From assembly GCA_964646035.1 (NCBI GenBank), contig CAZYDJ010000035.1:1-19143 (forward strand): a stretch of DNA of 19,143 nucleotides. The letters run 5' to 3'. Of the stretch, positions 7,838 through 14,912 are shown in pieces. This DNA comes from CAYLMM01 sp964646035. GTDB taxonomy: Bacteria; Krumholzibacteriota; Krumholzibacteriia; LZORAL124-64-63. Position 1 is the stretch's first letter. Each line of letters begins with the position of its first letter. The position numbers were made by a program, and so were the translations under genes. Under the pieces are notes generated by a model. That model was not told the DNA's origin, made no database searches, and was given only the letters and a program-made list of their open reading frames with translations.

Positions 7838-9085
7838 CTAGGCGTTCATCGCGGCCAGGAACTGTTCGTTGGTCTTGGTCTTGCCCAGCTTGTCGATCAT
7901 GAACTCCATGGCCTCGTTGGGGCTGTAGTCGCTCAGATACTTGCGCAGGACCCAGATCTTGTTCAGATCCTTCTTTTCTATCAGGAGGTCTTCCTTGCGG
8001 GTGCCCGACTTGAAGATGTCGACCGCGGGGTAGATCCGTTTTTCGGAGATCTTGCGGTCCAGGACCAGCTCCATGTTGCCGGTGCCCTTGAATTCCTCGA
8101 AAATGACCTCATCCATCCTTGAACCGGTCTCGATCAGGGCGGTCGCGATGATCGTCAGGCTGCCGCCCTCCTCGATATTCCTCGCCGCTCCGAAAAAGCG
8201 CTTGGGCTTCTGCAGGGCGTTGGAATCGACGCCGCCGGAGAGGATCTTGCCCGAATGCGGCACCACGGTGTTGTGGGCGCGGGCCAGACGGGTGATCGAG
8301 TCGAGCAGGATGACCACGTCGCGGCCGTGCTCCACCAGGCGGCGCGACTTGGCCAGAACCATGCTGGCCACCTGGACGTGGCGCTCGGCGGGCTCGTCGA
8401 AGGTCGAGCTGACGACCTCGCCCTTGACCGAACGGGCCATGTCGGTGACCTCTTCGGGCCGCTCGTCGATCAGCAGGACGATCAGCACGGCCTCGGGATT
8501 GTTCTCGGAGATGGCGTTGGCGATCTTCTGCAGGATGATGGTCTTGCCCGCGCGCGGGGGCGATACGATCAAACCACGCTGCCCCTTGCCGATGGGCGCC
8601 ATCAGGTTGATCAGCCGGGTGGTGATGTCGCCGTTCTCGCATTCGAGATTCAGGATCTCCTCGGGATACAGCGGCGTCAGGTTGTCGAAGAGCGTCATCT
8701 GCTTGGCCCGGTCGGGATCCTCGTAGTTGACGGACTCGACCTTGAGCAGGGCGAAGTAGCGCTCGTTGTCCTTGGGCGGCCGCACCTGGCCGGAAACCGT
8801 GTCTCCGGTCTTGAGGTCGAACTTCTTGATCTGCGAGGGAGAAAGGTAGATGTCGTCCGGGCCGGGCAGGTAGTTGTACTTCACCGATCGCAGGAATCCG
8901 TAGCCCTCGGCCAGGACCTGCAGCACGCCTTCGGCGTATATCAGTCCGTTCTTCTCGGTCTGTCCCTCGAGAATCTTGAAGATCAGCTCGGATTTGCGCA
9001 GGGTGCTGAGACCTTCGACATTGAGACCCTTGGCGATCTCTACCAACTCAGTGATGTTTTTCTCCTGGAGATCCTTGATGTCCAT
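7838..9085 (-). CDS. rho: Transcription termination factor Rho
   Basis: Rho is a hexameric RNA-dependent ATPase that pulls nascent RNA out of RNA polymerase. The 415-residue protein matches the compact E. coli-like form without a long N-terminal insertion. Domains in order are the N-terminal helical Rho-N domain (about 1-45), the cold-shock-like RNA-binding domain with GYGFLR (61-66), and the ATPase with Walker A PPRAGKT (176-182), Walker B DVVILLD (256-262) and the R-loop GTGN (334-337). AGGAGAG precedes the ATG. It heads the minus-strand cluster and a TTGACA promoter lies about 130 bases upstream. Rho genes are often autoregulated through their leader; here that is only a possibility. Confidence 0.98.
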   Translation of the reverse strand: MDIKDLQEKNITELVEIAKGLNVEGLSTLRKSELIFKILEGQTEKNGLIYAEGVLQVLAEGYGFLRSVKYNYLPGPDDIYLSPSQIKKFDLKTGDTVSGQVRPPKDNERYFALLKVESVNYEDPDRAKQMTLFDNLTPLYPEEILNLECENGDITTRLINLMAPIGKGQRGLIVSPPRAGKTIILQKIANAISENNPEAVLIVLLIDERPEEVTDMARSVKGEVVSSTFDEPAERHVQVASMVLAKSRRLVEHGRDVVILLDSITRLARAHNTVVPHSGKILSGGVDSNALQKPKRFFGAARNIEEGGSLTIIATALIETGSRMDEVIFEEFKGTGNMELVLDRKISEKRIYPAVDIFKSGTRKEDLLIEKKDLNKIWVLRKYLSDYSPNEAMEFMIDKLGKTKTNEQFLAAMNA

Positions 9086-9217
9086 GTCTCTCCTGCGGCA
9101 GGAAGCCGGCTTCGCTGAAAGATTGAGGTGGATCGGTGTGCGATTGGCATGGAGGAGGTCGGGGCAAGGAAACGACCCCCGTCGCCACGCCCCGCGGGTC
9201 GGCTGACCCTTTCTCCG

Positions 9218-9246
9218 AGAATTGACGATTTATCCCGCTATGTCAA
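9218..9246 (-). promoter_or_regulatory. Candidate sigma-70 promoter for rho
   Basis: On the minus strand a perfect -35 TTGACA (9246-9241) is followed by a 17-base spacer and a weak -10 AATTCT (9223-9218). It would give a leader of about 125 nt before rho. The -35 and spacing are good and the -10 matches at only 3 of 6 positions. Confidence 0.45.
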
Positions 9247-9256
9247 GATACACTTG

Positions 9257-9303
9257 AATAAGGCGTGGGGCTTGGCCGGCGATCAGGAATCCCCGACCAC
9301 GCC
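9257..9303 (-). terminator. Weak terminator-like hairpin after the TPR lipoprotein gene
   Basis: On the minus strand GGCGTGG plus GG (with a 2-base bulge) pairs with CCCCACGCC (9303-9262), followed by TTATT. It lies between the lipoprotein stop at 9325 and the rho promoter. The loop is long (about 22 bases) and the T-rich tail short, so the call is tentative. Confidence 0.3.
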
Positions 9304-9324
9304 CCCGGACGCCTCGAATTCGGA

Positions 9325-10527
9325 CTACTCTCCGTCGAGCTGCTGGAACTTGGCCATGTTGCTGTCGAAGGCCGCGGTGTCTCCGACCTCGCCCTGGCAA
9401 AGCGCGAGATAGAAGTACCCGTTCTTGCTGTCCAAATACAAATTGACCAACGCGTTGCCGACATTGACGCCGGCCTCGAACTGGGTCTTGGCCTGATCCA
9501 GCATTTCGGCCTTGCGGACGGGATCCGGCTCGACCTCGGCCTGGCCCTTGATCTCCTTGCCGTACTTGTAATGCACCTGCAGCTTCTGCATCATCGTGTT
9601 CTCTTCGGGATTTTCCTCGAGCTGCAGCGCCCTTTGATAGTAGGTCAGGGCGTCGGCGTAGCGCTGGACGCTGGAGTCGGCGTAGTAGTTCGCCGACCGC
9701 AGGGCCAGGGGATAGATTTCCTCGTCGTTGTCGGTGTCGTCGTCCTGCTCGTAGATGTCGATCACCCGGACGAAGAGGTCGGCGGCCCGCTCGAAGCGGT
9801 TCTTCTCCTCGGCGAGGCTGGCGATGTCGATCAGCAGGCCGGCGTCTTCGGGATGTTCCCTCAGCAGATTCTCGTAGATGTCGTTGGCCTCGGCGGCCCG
9901 GCCGACCTTGCCCAGCACGTTGGCCTTGTCGGCCAGCACGTCGTAGGCGGAAGCATCGTTTGCCAGAACCTCGTCCAGCAGATCGAGCGACTCGTTGTAC
10001 AAAACCATGCTCTCGGCTTCATCCACTGTTTCGTTGGCCATCTTGATCTTCATGCGGGCGATGTTCTTGATCGGCGCAACAGAATCCGGAAGAGCGGTGT
10101 AGGCCAGCCGGAAGTATCCCTCGGCCGCCTCGTAATACTTGCCGCGGAATTCGTTGCTGGCGTCGTTGACGTTGCGCGAGTAGCTGTACTGCAACGCCTC
10201 GGCTACCTGGTCGGTCAACAGTTCGGGCGCCAGTTCACGTGCGCGGGAATAGTACTCGTAGGCCTGCCGGTAGTTTTCCCGGGCCTCGGCGTAGTCGTTG
10301 TCGCGGATCGCGTCCTCGGCGACCTTGGTATGCGCCTCTCCCAGATAGAAGTAGGCATCAGGCTCGTCGGGGCTGTAGTCCAAACCCTCATGCAGAACGT
10401 TGATGGCCTTGTCGAACTGATTCTGGTCCAGATAGAGGATCGCACTAGTGACGTGCGCGGAGCGACAGCCGGCCATGGCGACTAGAGCCGCCAGCACGGC
10501 CAGCAGGATCAATGCCTTCCTGGTCAT
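9325..10527 (-). CDS. TPR-repeat lipoprotein, function unknown
   Basis: The 400-residue protein starts with a lipoprotein signal: basic MTRK, a hydrophobic stretch, and the lipobox MAGC with the lipidated cysteine at 21. The rest is a run of helical TPR-like repeats, for example 'QFDKAINVLHEGLDYSPDEPDAYFYLGEAH' near the start, further units rich in Tyr, Ala and Asp, and 'YADALTYYQRALQLEENPEEN' later. Such proteins are usually scaffolds on the periplasmic side of a membrane, for example in outer-membrane assembly or secretion. No specific partner can be named. A stretch rich in Asp and Glu (around 'DDDTDNDEE') lies in the second half. GGGGGAG precedes the ATG and a good promoter lies upstream, so it is probably monocistronic. 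Confidence 0.85.
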   Translation of the reverse strand: MTRKALILLAVLAALVAMAGCRSAHVTSAILYLDQNQFDKAINVLHEGLDYSPDEPDAYFYLGEAHTKVAEDAIRDNDYAEARENYRQAYEYYSRARELAPELLTDQVAEALQYSYSRNVNDASNEFRGKYYEAAEGYFRLAYTALPDSVAPIKNIARMKIKMANETVDEAESMVLYNESLDLLDEVLANDASAYDVLADKANVLGKVGRAAEANDIYENLLREHPEDAGLLIDIASLAEEKNRFERAADLFVRVIDIYEQDDDTDNDEEIYPLALRSANYYADSSVQRYADALTYYQRALQLEENPEENTMMQKLQVHYKYGKEIKGQAEVEPDPVRKAEMLDQAKTQFEAGVNVGNALVNLYLDSKNGYFYLALCQGEVGDTAAFDSNMAKFQQLDGE

Positions 10528-10677
10528 TCAGACTCCCCCTCGGGAACGCGAGGTATGGCAGGTGCTTCTGACGGTACTCTGCCATAAGGTGGGGTTTGGA
10601 CGGGTCAAGCGCTTCCTCTGAACTGATATCGGGAAAGAGAGAACAGAGGGCCGCCGGACATCCGGTAAGCTCTTAGA

Positions 10678-10706
10678 ATTAAAAGTCACCGGGGACTCGC
10701 TGTCAA
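10678..10706 (-). promoter_or_regulatory. Sigma-70 promoter for the TPR lipoprotein gene
   Basis: On the minus strand a perfect -35 TTGACA (10706-10701), a 17-base spacer and -10 TTTAAT (10683-10678, 5 of 6 matches). The predicted start is near 10671, giving a leader of about 145 nt. A second, poorer TTGACC lies nearer the gene (10606-10601) but has no convincing -10. The rest of the 10528-10750 gap holds only a short GC hairpin (10724-10743) without a T-tract. Confidence 0.6.
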
Positions 10707-10750
10707 GCAGATACAGACCCGGCCGGGCGGATCATGGCGCCCGCCGGAAG

Positions 10751-11305
10751 TCATTCGGGCCGGTCGGTCCCTGACGGAAGCGGAGGCCCGGGATCGTCCC
10801 TCGGCGTATGCATCCACCGCGGAAGACGATCGAAATAGGCATTTCGCTGCTCTGGGCTGAGGGATTCGACTTCCTGGATCAATGTCGCCAGGACCAGTGA
10901 GTCGAGGCTGCTCTGGGCATCATTCAATCGACGCGAAAGCTCCCAGACCTGATCGTTGTCGAGCGTTTCCCTGGTCATCGCCTCATGCAATTCCCTTCTG
11001 GCGACCGCCACGGACCTCCGCTTATCCCGCAGGGCGGGGATGGCCTCGCATTGGGCCCGGAGCAACCTGTCGCATTGGTGATCGTCCAGCCCGAGCTTGT
11101 GCCCCAGGCGTCGCGATCGCCTCGCCGCCAGGGTCTCGGGATCGGCCCGATGCTGTCGGTTCTCGGATCGCCGCTCGGAATATTCCCGACCCGGATAGGG
11201 CCCGTCGCCACCCGCGGAGGCGGCGGTGCGCAGGGCCACGACGCCCAGCCCGATGTTCAGGCCCAGCGAGAGCAGCAACAACAGCATCCACCCCTTGCGC
11301 ATCAT
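10751..11305 (-). CDS. Membrane-anchored Spy/CnrX-like periplasmic protein (Metal_resist-like)
   Basis: About 184 residues. An N-terminal membrane segment ('MLLLLLSLGLNIGLGVVAL') is followed by a periplasmic, Arg- and Glu-rich helical domain. Two helical hairpin marks, 'LGLDDHQCDRLLR' and 'LSPEQRNAYFDRLP', resemble the LTxxQ repeats of the Spy/CpxP and heavy-metal-resistance (Metal_resist) families. The gene follows the anti-sigma gene directly: a GTG at 11311 would overlap its stop as GTGA. The ATG at 11305 is preferred because AAGGGGA lies 6 bases upstream. In Cupriavidus CnrYXH, a protein of this type (CnrX) senses metal and controls the anti-sigma factor; a similar role here is inference. 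Few clustered His or Met ligands are visible, so the signal may not be a metal. Confidence 0.72.
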   Translation of the reverse strand: MMRKGWMLLLLLSLGLNIGLGVVALRTAASAGGDGPYPGREYSERRSENRQHRADPETLAARRSRRLGHKLGLDDHQCDRLLRAQCEAIPALRDKRRSVAVARRELHEAMTRETLDNDQVWELSRRLNDAQSSLDSLVLATLIQEVESLSPEQRNAYFDRLPRWMHTPRDDPGPPLPSGTDRPE

Positions 11306-11307
11306 CC

Positions 11308-11640
11308 TCACTCCCCTTCAACTGATTCGTCTGCGAACAGCCCGCCGTATAGGGCGTCCAGAGTCAACGCATTGTCTTGGGTCAACAAAGACCCCTCTTC
11401 CCACCAGGCTGTGGTCTCCGCTGTTGAGACTTGGAAATTCCCCACTGAAAGCCCCAGGGTCAGGCCGACCGCGACCGCCGCGAGCCCCCCGCCGGCGAGG
11501 GCCAGCCGCGACAGCATCGGGTTCCGCCGAGGTCTCCTGACTGCATCGATGATACCGGGCCAGGCCGAATCATTCATCGCCGGCGCCGTATCCGCGTCGA
11601 GCAGCTCCCATATCTCCCGGTTGTCTTGATCGTGTTTCAT
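11308..11640 (-). CDS. Putative anti-sigma factor, single membrane span
   Basis: A 110-residue protein encoded directly after an ECF sigma factor, overlapping its stop by 4 bases (ATGA) with GGAGGTGA upstream. It has a cytoplasmic N-terminus of about 40 residues ('MKHDQDNREIWELLDADT'), one membrane span ('LALAGGGLAAVAVGLTLGL', about 46-64) and a short periplasmic tail of about 45 residues. There is no HxxxCxxC zinc anti-sigma motif and no cysteine at all, so it is more like CnrY-type short anti-sigma factors than RsrA/ChrR types. The function rests on position, size and topology, not on sequence recognition. The frame is also open upstream inside the sigma gene, but the overlap start is far better supported. 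Confidence 0.7.
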   Translation of the reverse strand: MKHDQDNREIWELLDADTAPAMNDSAWPGIIDAVRRPRRNPMLSRLALAGGGLAAVAVGLTLGLSVGNFQVSTAETTAWWEEGSLLTQDNALTLDALYGGLFADESVEGE

Positions 11641-12155
11641 TTCCGGGTCACCTCCCTGGCCAGCTCCTGTCTGAGCGTCCCGGCCGCCCTCTGCAGAAGC
11701 GATTCCACGGCCGCCGTAGTGGCGCCCATCGCCGCCGCAACATCCTTGCGGCTCATCTCGTGAAAGCGGCTCAGCAGCACCGCCTCGCGCTGTCGGACCG
11801 GCAGCTTCATCACTGCCGCCCTGACCGCGCTGCGCGTCTCGCTCCGCTCGAGATTCTCGGCCGGTCCGGCAGCCTCCGCGGGCCGGTCGTGCTTGCGGGA
11901 ATCGAATTGCACCCAGCCGATTATGCGACGGCGCCTCAAAAGACTGCGTGCGGAATTGCCCGCGATCCGAAAGAGCCAACTCTTGAACATGTTTTCGCTC
12001 CGGTAACGCGAGGCCTCCTTGAATACCTTGACGAAGCTCTCCTGGCAGAGATCGCGGGCGTCCTCCTCGGAGCCGGTCATGCGCCAGATAAAATTTCGGA
12101 CCGGGTTCTGCCAGCGATCGACGAGGAGGCGGAAAGCCTCCTCGTCACCGTTCGC
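11637..12155 (-). CDS. ECF-family RNA polymerase sigma factor, 5' end lost in a gap
   Basis: 172 residues are visible and the start is hidden in the N run. Region 2 begins near the gap ('GDEEAFRLLVDRWQNPVRNFIWRMTGSEEDARDLCQESFVKVF') and runs through the -10-recognition helix ('FKSWLFRIAGNSARSLLRRRR'). After a linker, region 4 has 'LPVRQREAVLLSRFHEMSRKDVAAAMGATTAAVESLLQRA', the -35-reading helix-turn-helix. About ten residues are probably missing. It is coupled by overlap to the anti-sigma-like gene and lies between two genes for Spy-like periplasmic proteins, which points to an envelope-stress or metal-stress regulon. The putative ECF-type promoter upstream of the first Spy-like gene would make the module self-activating. 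Confidence 0.93.
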   Translation of the reverse strand, partial: ANGDEEAFRLLVDRWQNPVRNFIWRMTGSEEDARDLCQESFVKVFKEASRYRSENMFKSWLFRIAGNSARSLLRRRRIIGWVQFDSRKHDRPAEAAGPAENLERSETRSAVRAAVMKLPVRQREAVLLSRFHEMSRKDVAAAMGATTAAVESLLQRAAGTLRQELAREVTRK

Positions 12156-12255
12156 NNNNNNNNNNNNNNNNNNNNNNNNNNNNNNNNNNNNNNNNNNNNN
12201 NNNNNNNNNNNNNNNNNNNNNNNNNNNNNNNNNNNNNNNNNNNNNNNNNNNNNNN
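12156..12255. other. Assembly gap (100 N) between a Spy-like gene and the sigma factor gene
   Basis: Exactly 100 N, a typical placeholder length, so the real distance is unknown. It hides the 3' end of the Spy-like gene, any intergenic signal and the sigma factor start. An apparent frame that runs across it would fuse the two proteins and should be ignored. Confidence 0.98.
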
Positions 12256-12731
12256 TCGCGGCGACCGTGCAGACGCATCGCGTCCATCTTCACCTGCTGT
12301 TCATCGGTCAGCAACCCGCGCATCTGCAGCCGGTGGTCCAGACGTTTGATTTTCAGGTCGTCGCGCAGATCGCCCATGCTGCGGATAAGCTTCACCATCG
12401 CGCCCCGGTCGGGATCGGCGTCCAGGCGCAGCTTCTGCATTTCCAGACGCATCTGCTGGATTTCGGTGCGCAGCGGCAGACAATCGGCGCGGTGCGCTTC
12501 ACGCATCTGCTCCAGCTTGGCGATCTGGTCCTCGGTCAACTCGAGTTCCTTGGCCATCCGCTGCATGGGAAAATCGCGATTGCCGTCACGGCAGAGCTTC
12601 TCGGAGGCGCAGTTGTGTTTGGGATCTCCCTTGCCGCCCCGCTGCTGGGCCTGGGCGACGCCCACGACCAGCATCGACGCGAGCGCCAGAACAAGAAGGC
12701 TCGAAAAGATGATCTTGCGCTTGCCGAACAT
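12256..12731 (-). CDS. Secreted Spy/CpxP-like LTxxQ protein, 3' end lost in a gap
   Basis: About 158 residues are visible. A classical signal peptide ('MFGKRKIIFSSLLVLALASMLVVGVAQA', cleavage after AQA) precedes a helical, charged domain with two LTxxQ-type motifs, 'LELTEDQIAKLEQM' and 'LLTDEQQVKMDAM'. This is the pattern of Spy, an ATP-independent periplasmic chaperone, and of related zinc/heavy-metal resistance proteins. Three cysteines (two in 'HNCASEKLC', one in 'RADCLPLR') are unusual for Spy and could form a disulfide or bind metal. The ATG at 12731 has GGAGG 8 bases upstream; longer readings of the frame lack this. It is the first gene of the sigma/anti-sigma module and a likely effector. 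Confidence 0.85.
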
Positions 12732-12792
12732 GATTATTTCCTCCGTCAATTCGTGGTTTGGTATGGCATCGATCGGCCGAGGATCCGACCTC

Positions 12793-12820
12793 TCACACAT
12801 ACCCCAACGCTCGATGTTCC
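12793..12820 (-). promoter_or_regulatory. Possible ECF-type promoter of the Spy/sigma module
   Basis: On the minus strand GGAACA (12820-12815), like the -35 element of RpoE-class ECF promoters, is followed 16 bases later by GTGTGA (12798-12793). No sigma-70 promoter is apparent in this gap. It would start transcription about 60 bases before the Spy-like gene and suggests autoregulation by the module's own sigma factor. The -10 element is not diagnostic. Confidence 0.35.
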
Positions 12821-12833
12821 GGAAAACCAGCGG

Positions 12834-12883
12834 AAAAAAATCGCGGCGGATCAATCGGTCCGGTCTCCGGAGTCCGGATCCGC
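12834..12883 (-). terminator. Candidate terminator at the end of the glycosyltransferase-TPR gene
   Basis: On the minus strand GCGGATC (12883-12877) pairs with GATCCGC (12852-12846) around a loop that contains a further CCGG-rich helix. Seven T's follow (12840-12834). The stem overlaps the last codons and stop of the gene. The T7 tract is the best in the window; the 5-base gap between stem and tract weakens the call. Confidence 0.42.
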
Positions 12884-14896
12884 GGCGGCGGCGAGACGGC
12901 TACGGGCGTACCCGAGATTGGCCAGCAGGGTCTGATCCCCCGGAACGCGGTCAAGCCCTTCACTAAAGGCAGCCACCGCCTCTTCCAGACGACCCGCACG
13001 CCCCAGGACCACTCCGCGATCGGAATAGCCGCGGGGATCGGCCGGCGCGGCGGCGATCAGCTCTGCGGCCGCGGCCAGAGCAGCTTCGATGCGTCCAGCT
13101 CCGGCCAGGGCTACGGTGTAATTATGCAGCATCGAAACGTCGGCGGGGGCTTCCCGCAGGTATCTCTCCATATATGGCAACGCTTCGGCGCCGGCGCCGC
13201 GGGCCAGCAACAGCCGCACCAGGTCCCCGCGCAGGAGCTGAGGATGGGCCGCGCGTTCCAATCCCCGCAGCAGGGTCTGCTCGGCCGCGGCCGGGCTGCC
13301 GAGCAGATAGTCGGACCGGGAGAGCCCGCGCCAGCCCAAGGTGATTTCGGGCTGGCGTTCGATCGCCCCGCGCAGCAATCGCTCCGATTCCAGCCACGCC
13401 GACCGGGCCGCCCCGGGATCACCGTCCTCGTTCAGCTGGATTCCCAGGGATTGCCAGCGGCCGGCCTCGTTGCAGGCCCCGGCGGCGGCCAGTTTCCGTG
13501 TCGTATCCGCCAGACCCCAGGGCGCAACCGCCAGCGCGGCCAAGACCATGACCATCAGTCCCGCCGCCAATTTCCGGCCGCGGGAACGGGCCAGTTCGGC
13601 GACAGCGGCGGCGCCGAGAAGGGCCAGGATCGGCACCATCGCCAGACGATAGCGACTGACCATGAAGAACACGCTCTGAGTGGCCGCCAGCAGCAGCAGG
13701 GTCGCCGCCCAGGACCGCAGCCGGCGACGGCGGCAGACCACCAGCACCAAGCCCGTGATCCCCAGGGCCGAGATCAGTCCATAGGGCAGGAAGGCGGCTT
13801 TCAACCAGGGCGCATGCCGGGGCCAGGCCTCCAGAGGCGTGATCTGCGATATTTCCACGGCCGCGAAATGCAGACGGAACTTGTGCAGCCACAGTCCGGC
13901 AGCGCGCGCGGGGTCGTCCTGGATATATCCCCAGGCCTCGCTGGTCCAGATGCGGTCCGCCTCGGCTTCGTCGAGATCGGGAACGCCCTTTTCCCGGGAC
14001 AGGAAACAGATGCCGGCCGGGTCGTCGGTGGCGTCGTAGCCGGGGAAGGTCCGGAAGAAACCGTTGGCGCCGGGGCTGTTGCCGATATAGAGATTCACGC
14101 CGCCGTTCAAGCTGGGTCCGACCAGACGATCGGCCCGCGAACTGTTGAAGATGATCGCCGGAGATAGCATCGCCGCCGCGGCCACCAGCAGGGCCAAGGC
14201 CGGCCCCCGGCTTTTCCCCGTCCGCCCAGCTCCGTTTTTGGCGCCCCCTCTCTCCCGCCCGCCATCTCCTGGAAACAGCAGCGCGGCCGCGCCGACCAGG
14301 ACCAGGACCACCGCATTGGCCCGCAGCAGCGAGGCGGCCCCGGCCAATATGCCGATGGCGATCCCGCGGCGGATCGTGGGGCCGGAATCCCGGGTTGCGG
14401 AAATCGCGCAGAGAGTGGCGGTGACGCAGAAGGTGAGGGCGGTTTCGAGCAGGGCCGAGCTGACCATCACCGCGGCCGGGCGGTAGAGCAGATAGAGCAG
14501 GGGCGGCAGCCAGGCCCAGCCCGGCGGCAACCTGCGGCGGCCGATCAGAAACAGCAACGCTCCGGTGCCCGCCCACAACAGAGCCTGCAGGATCCTCAGC
14601 CCGGTGGGCGCGCCGCCGGTCAGCACGCCGTTGGCGGACAACTCGCGGCCGCCGCCGGCCAAAGCGACCAGATAGGGATAGAGAGGGGACATCGCCAGCG
14701 GTCCGGCCGGCAGGATTTCTCCGTCGGCGATATCGGCCGCGGCGCGCAGATAATAGGCCTCGTCCAGCGCCGGCACCCTTCCGAGCGCCGTGTCGTCGAC
14801 ATCCCGCCAGATCGCCGACCACCACAGGGCCACCATCAGGCAGACCGCCACGGCGGCCGCTATCCGGATCCATCCTGTCTGGGAAAGGCGGTTCAT
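12851..14896 (-). CDS. GT39/ArnT-like membrane glycosyltransferase fused to TPR repeats
   Basis: 681 residues in two parts. Residues 1 to about 440 are a polytopic membrane region with many hydrophobic spans and Arg-rich turns. The first outer loop after span 1 carries Asp45-Glu46 in 'VPALDEAYYLRAA', the acidic position used by GT-C enzymes of the PMT/ArnT (GT39) type that transfer sugars from polyprenyl carriers. A long loop follows ('NGGVNLYIGNSPGANGFFRTFPG'). Residues from about 460 to the end are TPR-like repeats ('NLGYARSRLAAAAD' at the C-terminus), which probably face the periplasm. The gene starts 16 bases after ychF, with AGGGGGA about 11 bases before the ATG. Lipid, O-protein or other envelope glycosylation is possible; acceptor and sugar are unknown. 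Asp- and Ala-rich low-complexity tracts occur in the TPR part. Confidence 0.75.
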   Translation of the reverse strand: MNRLSQTGWIRIAAAVAVCLMVALWWSAIWRDVDDTALGRVPALDEAYYLRAAADIADGEILPAGPLAMSPLYPYLVALAGGGRELSANGVLTGGAPTGLRILQALLWAGTGALLFLIGRRRLPPGWAWLPPLLYLLYRPAAVMVSSALLETALTFCVTATLCAISATRDSGPTIRRGIAIGILAGAASLLRANAVVLVLVGAAALLFPGDGGRERGGAKNGAGRTGKSRGPALALLVAAAAMLSPAIIFNSSRADRLVGPSLNGGVNLYIGNSPGANGFFRTFPGYDATDDPAGICFLSREKGVPDLDEAEADRIWTSEAWGYIQDDPARAAGLWLHKFRLHFAAVEISQITPLEAWPRHAPWLKAAFLPYGLISALGITGLVLVVCRRRRLRSWAATLLLLAATQSVFFMVSRYRLAMVPILALLGAAAVAELARSRGRKLAAGLMVMVLAALAVAPWGLADTTRKLAAAGACNEAGRWQSLGIQLNEDGDPGAARSAWLESERLLRGAIERQPEITLGWRGLSRSDYLLGSPAAAEQTLLRGLERAAHPQLLRGDLVRLLLARGAGAEALPYMERYLREAPADVSMLHNYTVALAGAGRIEAALAAAAELIAAAPADPRGYSDRGVVLGRAGRLEEAVAAFSEGLDRVPGDQTLLANLGYARSRLAAAADPDSGDRTD

Positions 14897-14912
14897 CGCG
14901 CGCGCATTCCCC

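Noticed and set aside
10724..10743. 6-bp hairpin after the last gene of the sigma module as its terminator
   Set aside because: Short stem and no T-tract on the minus strand.
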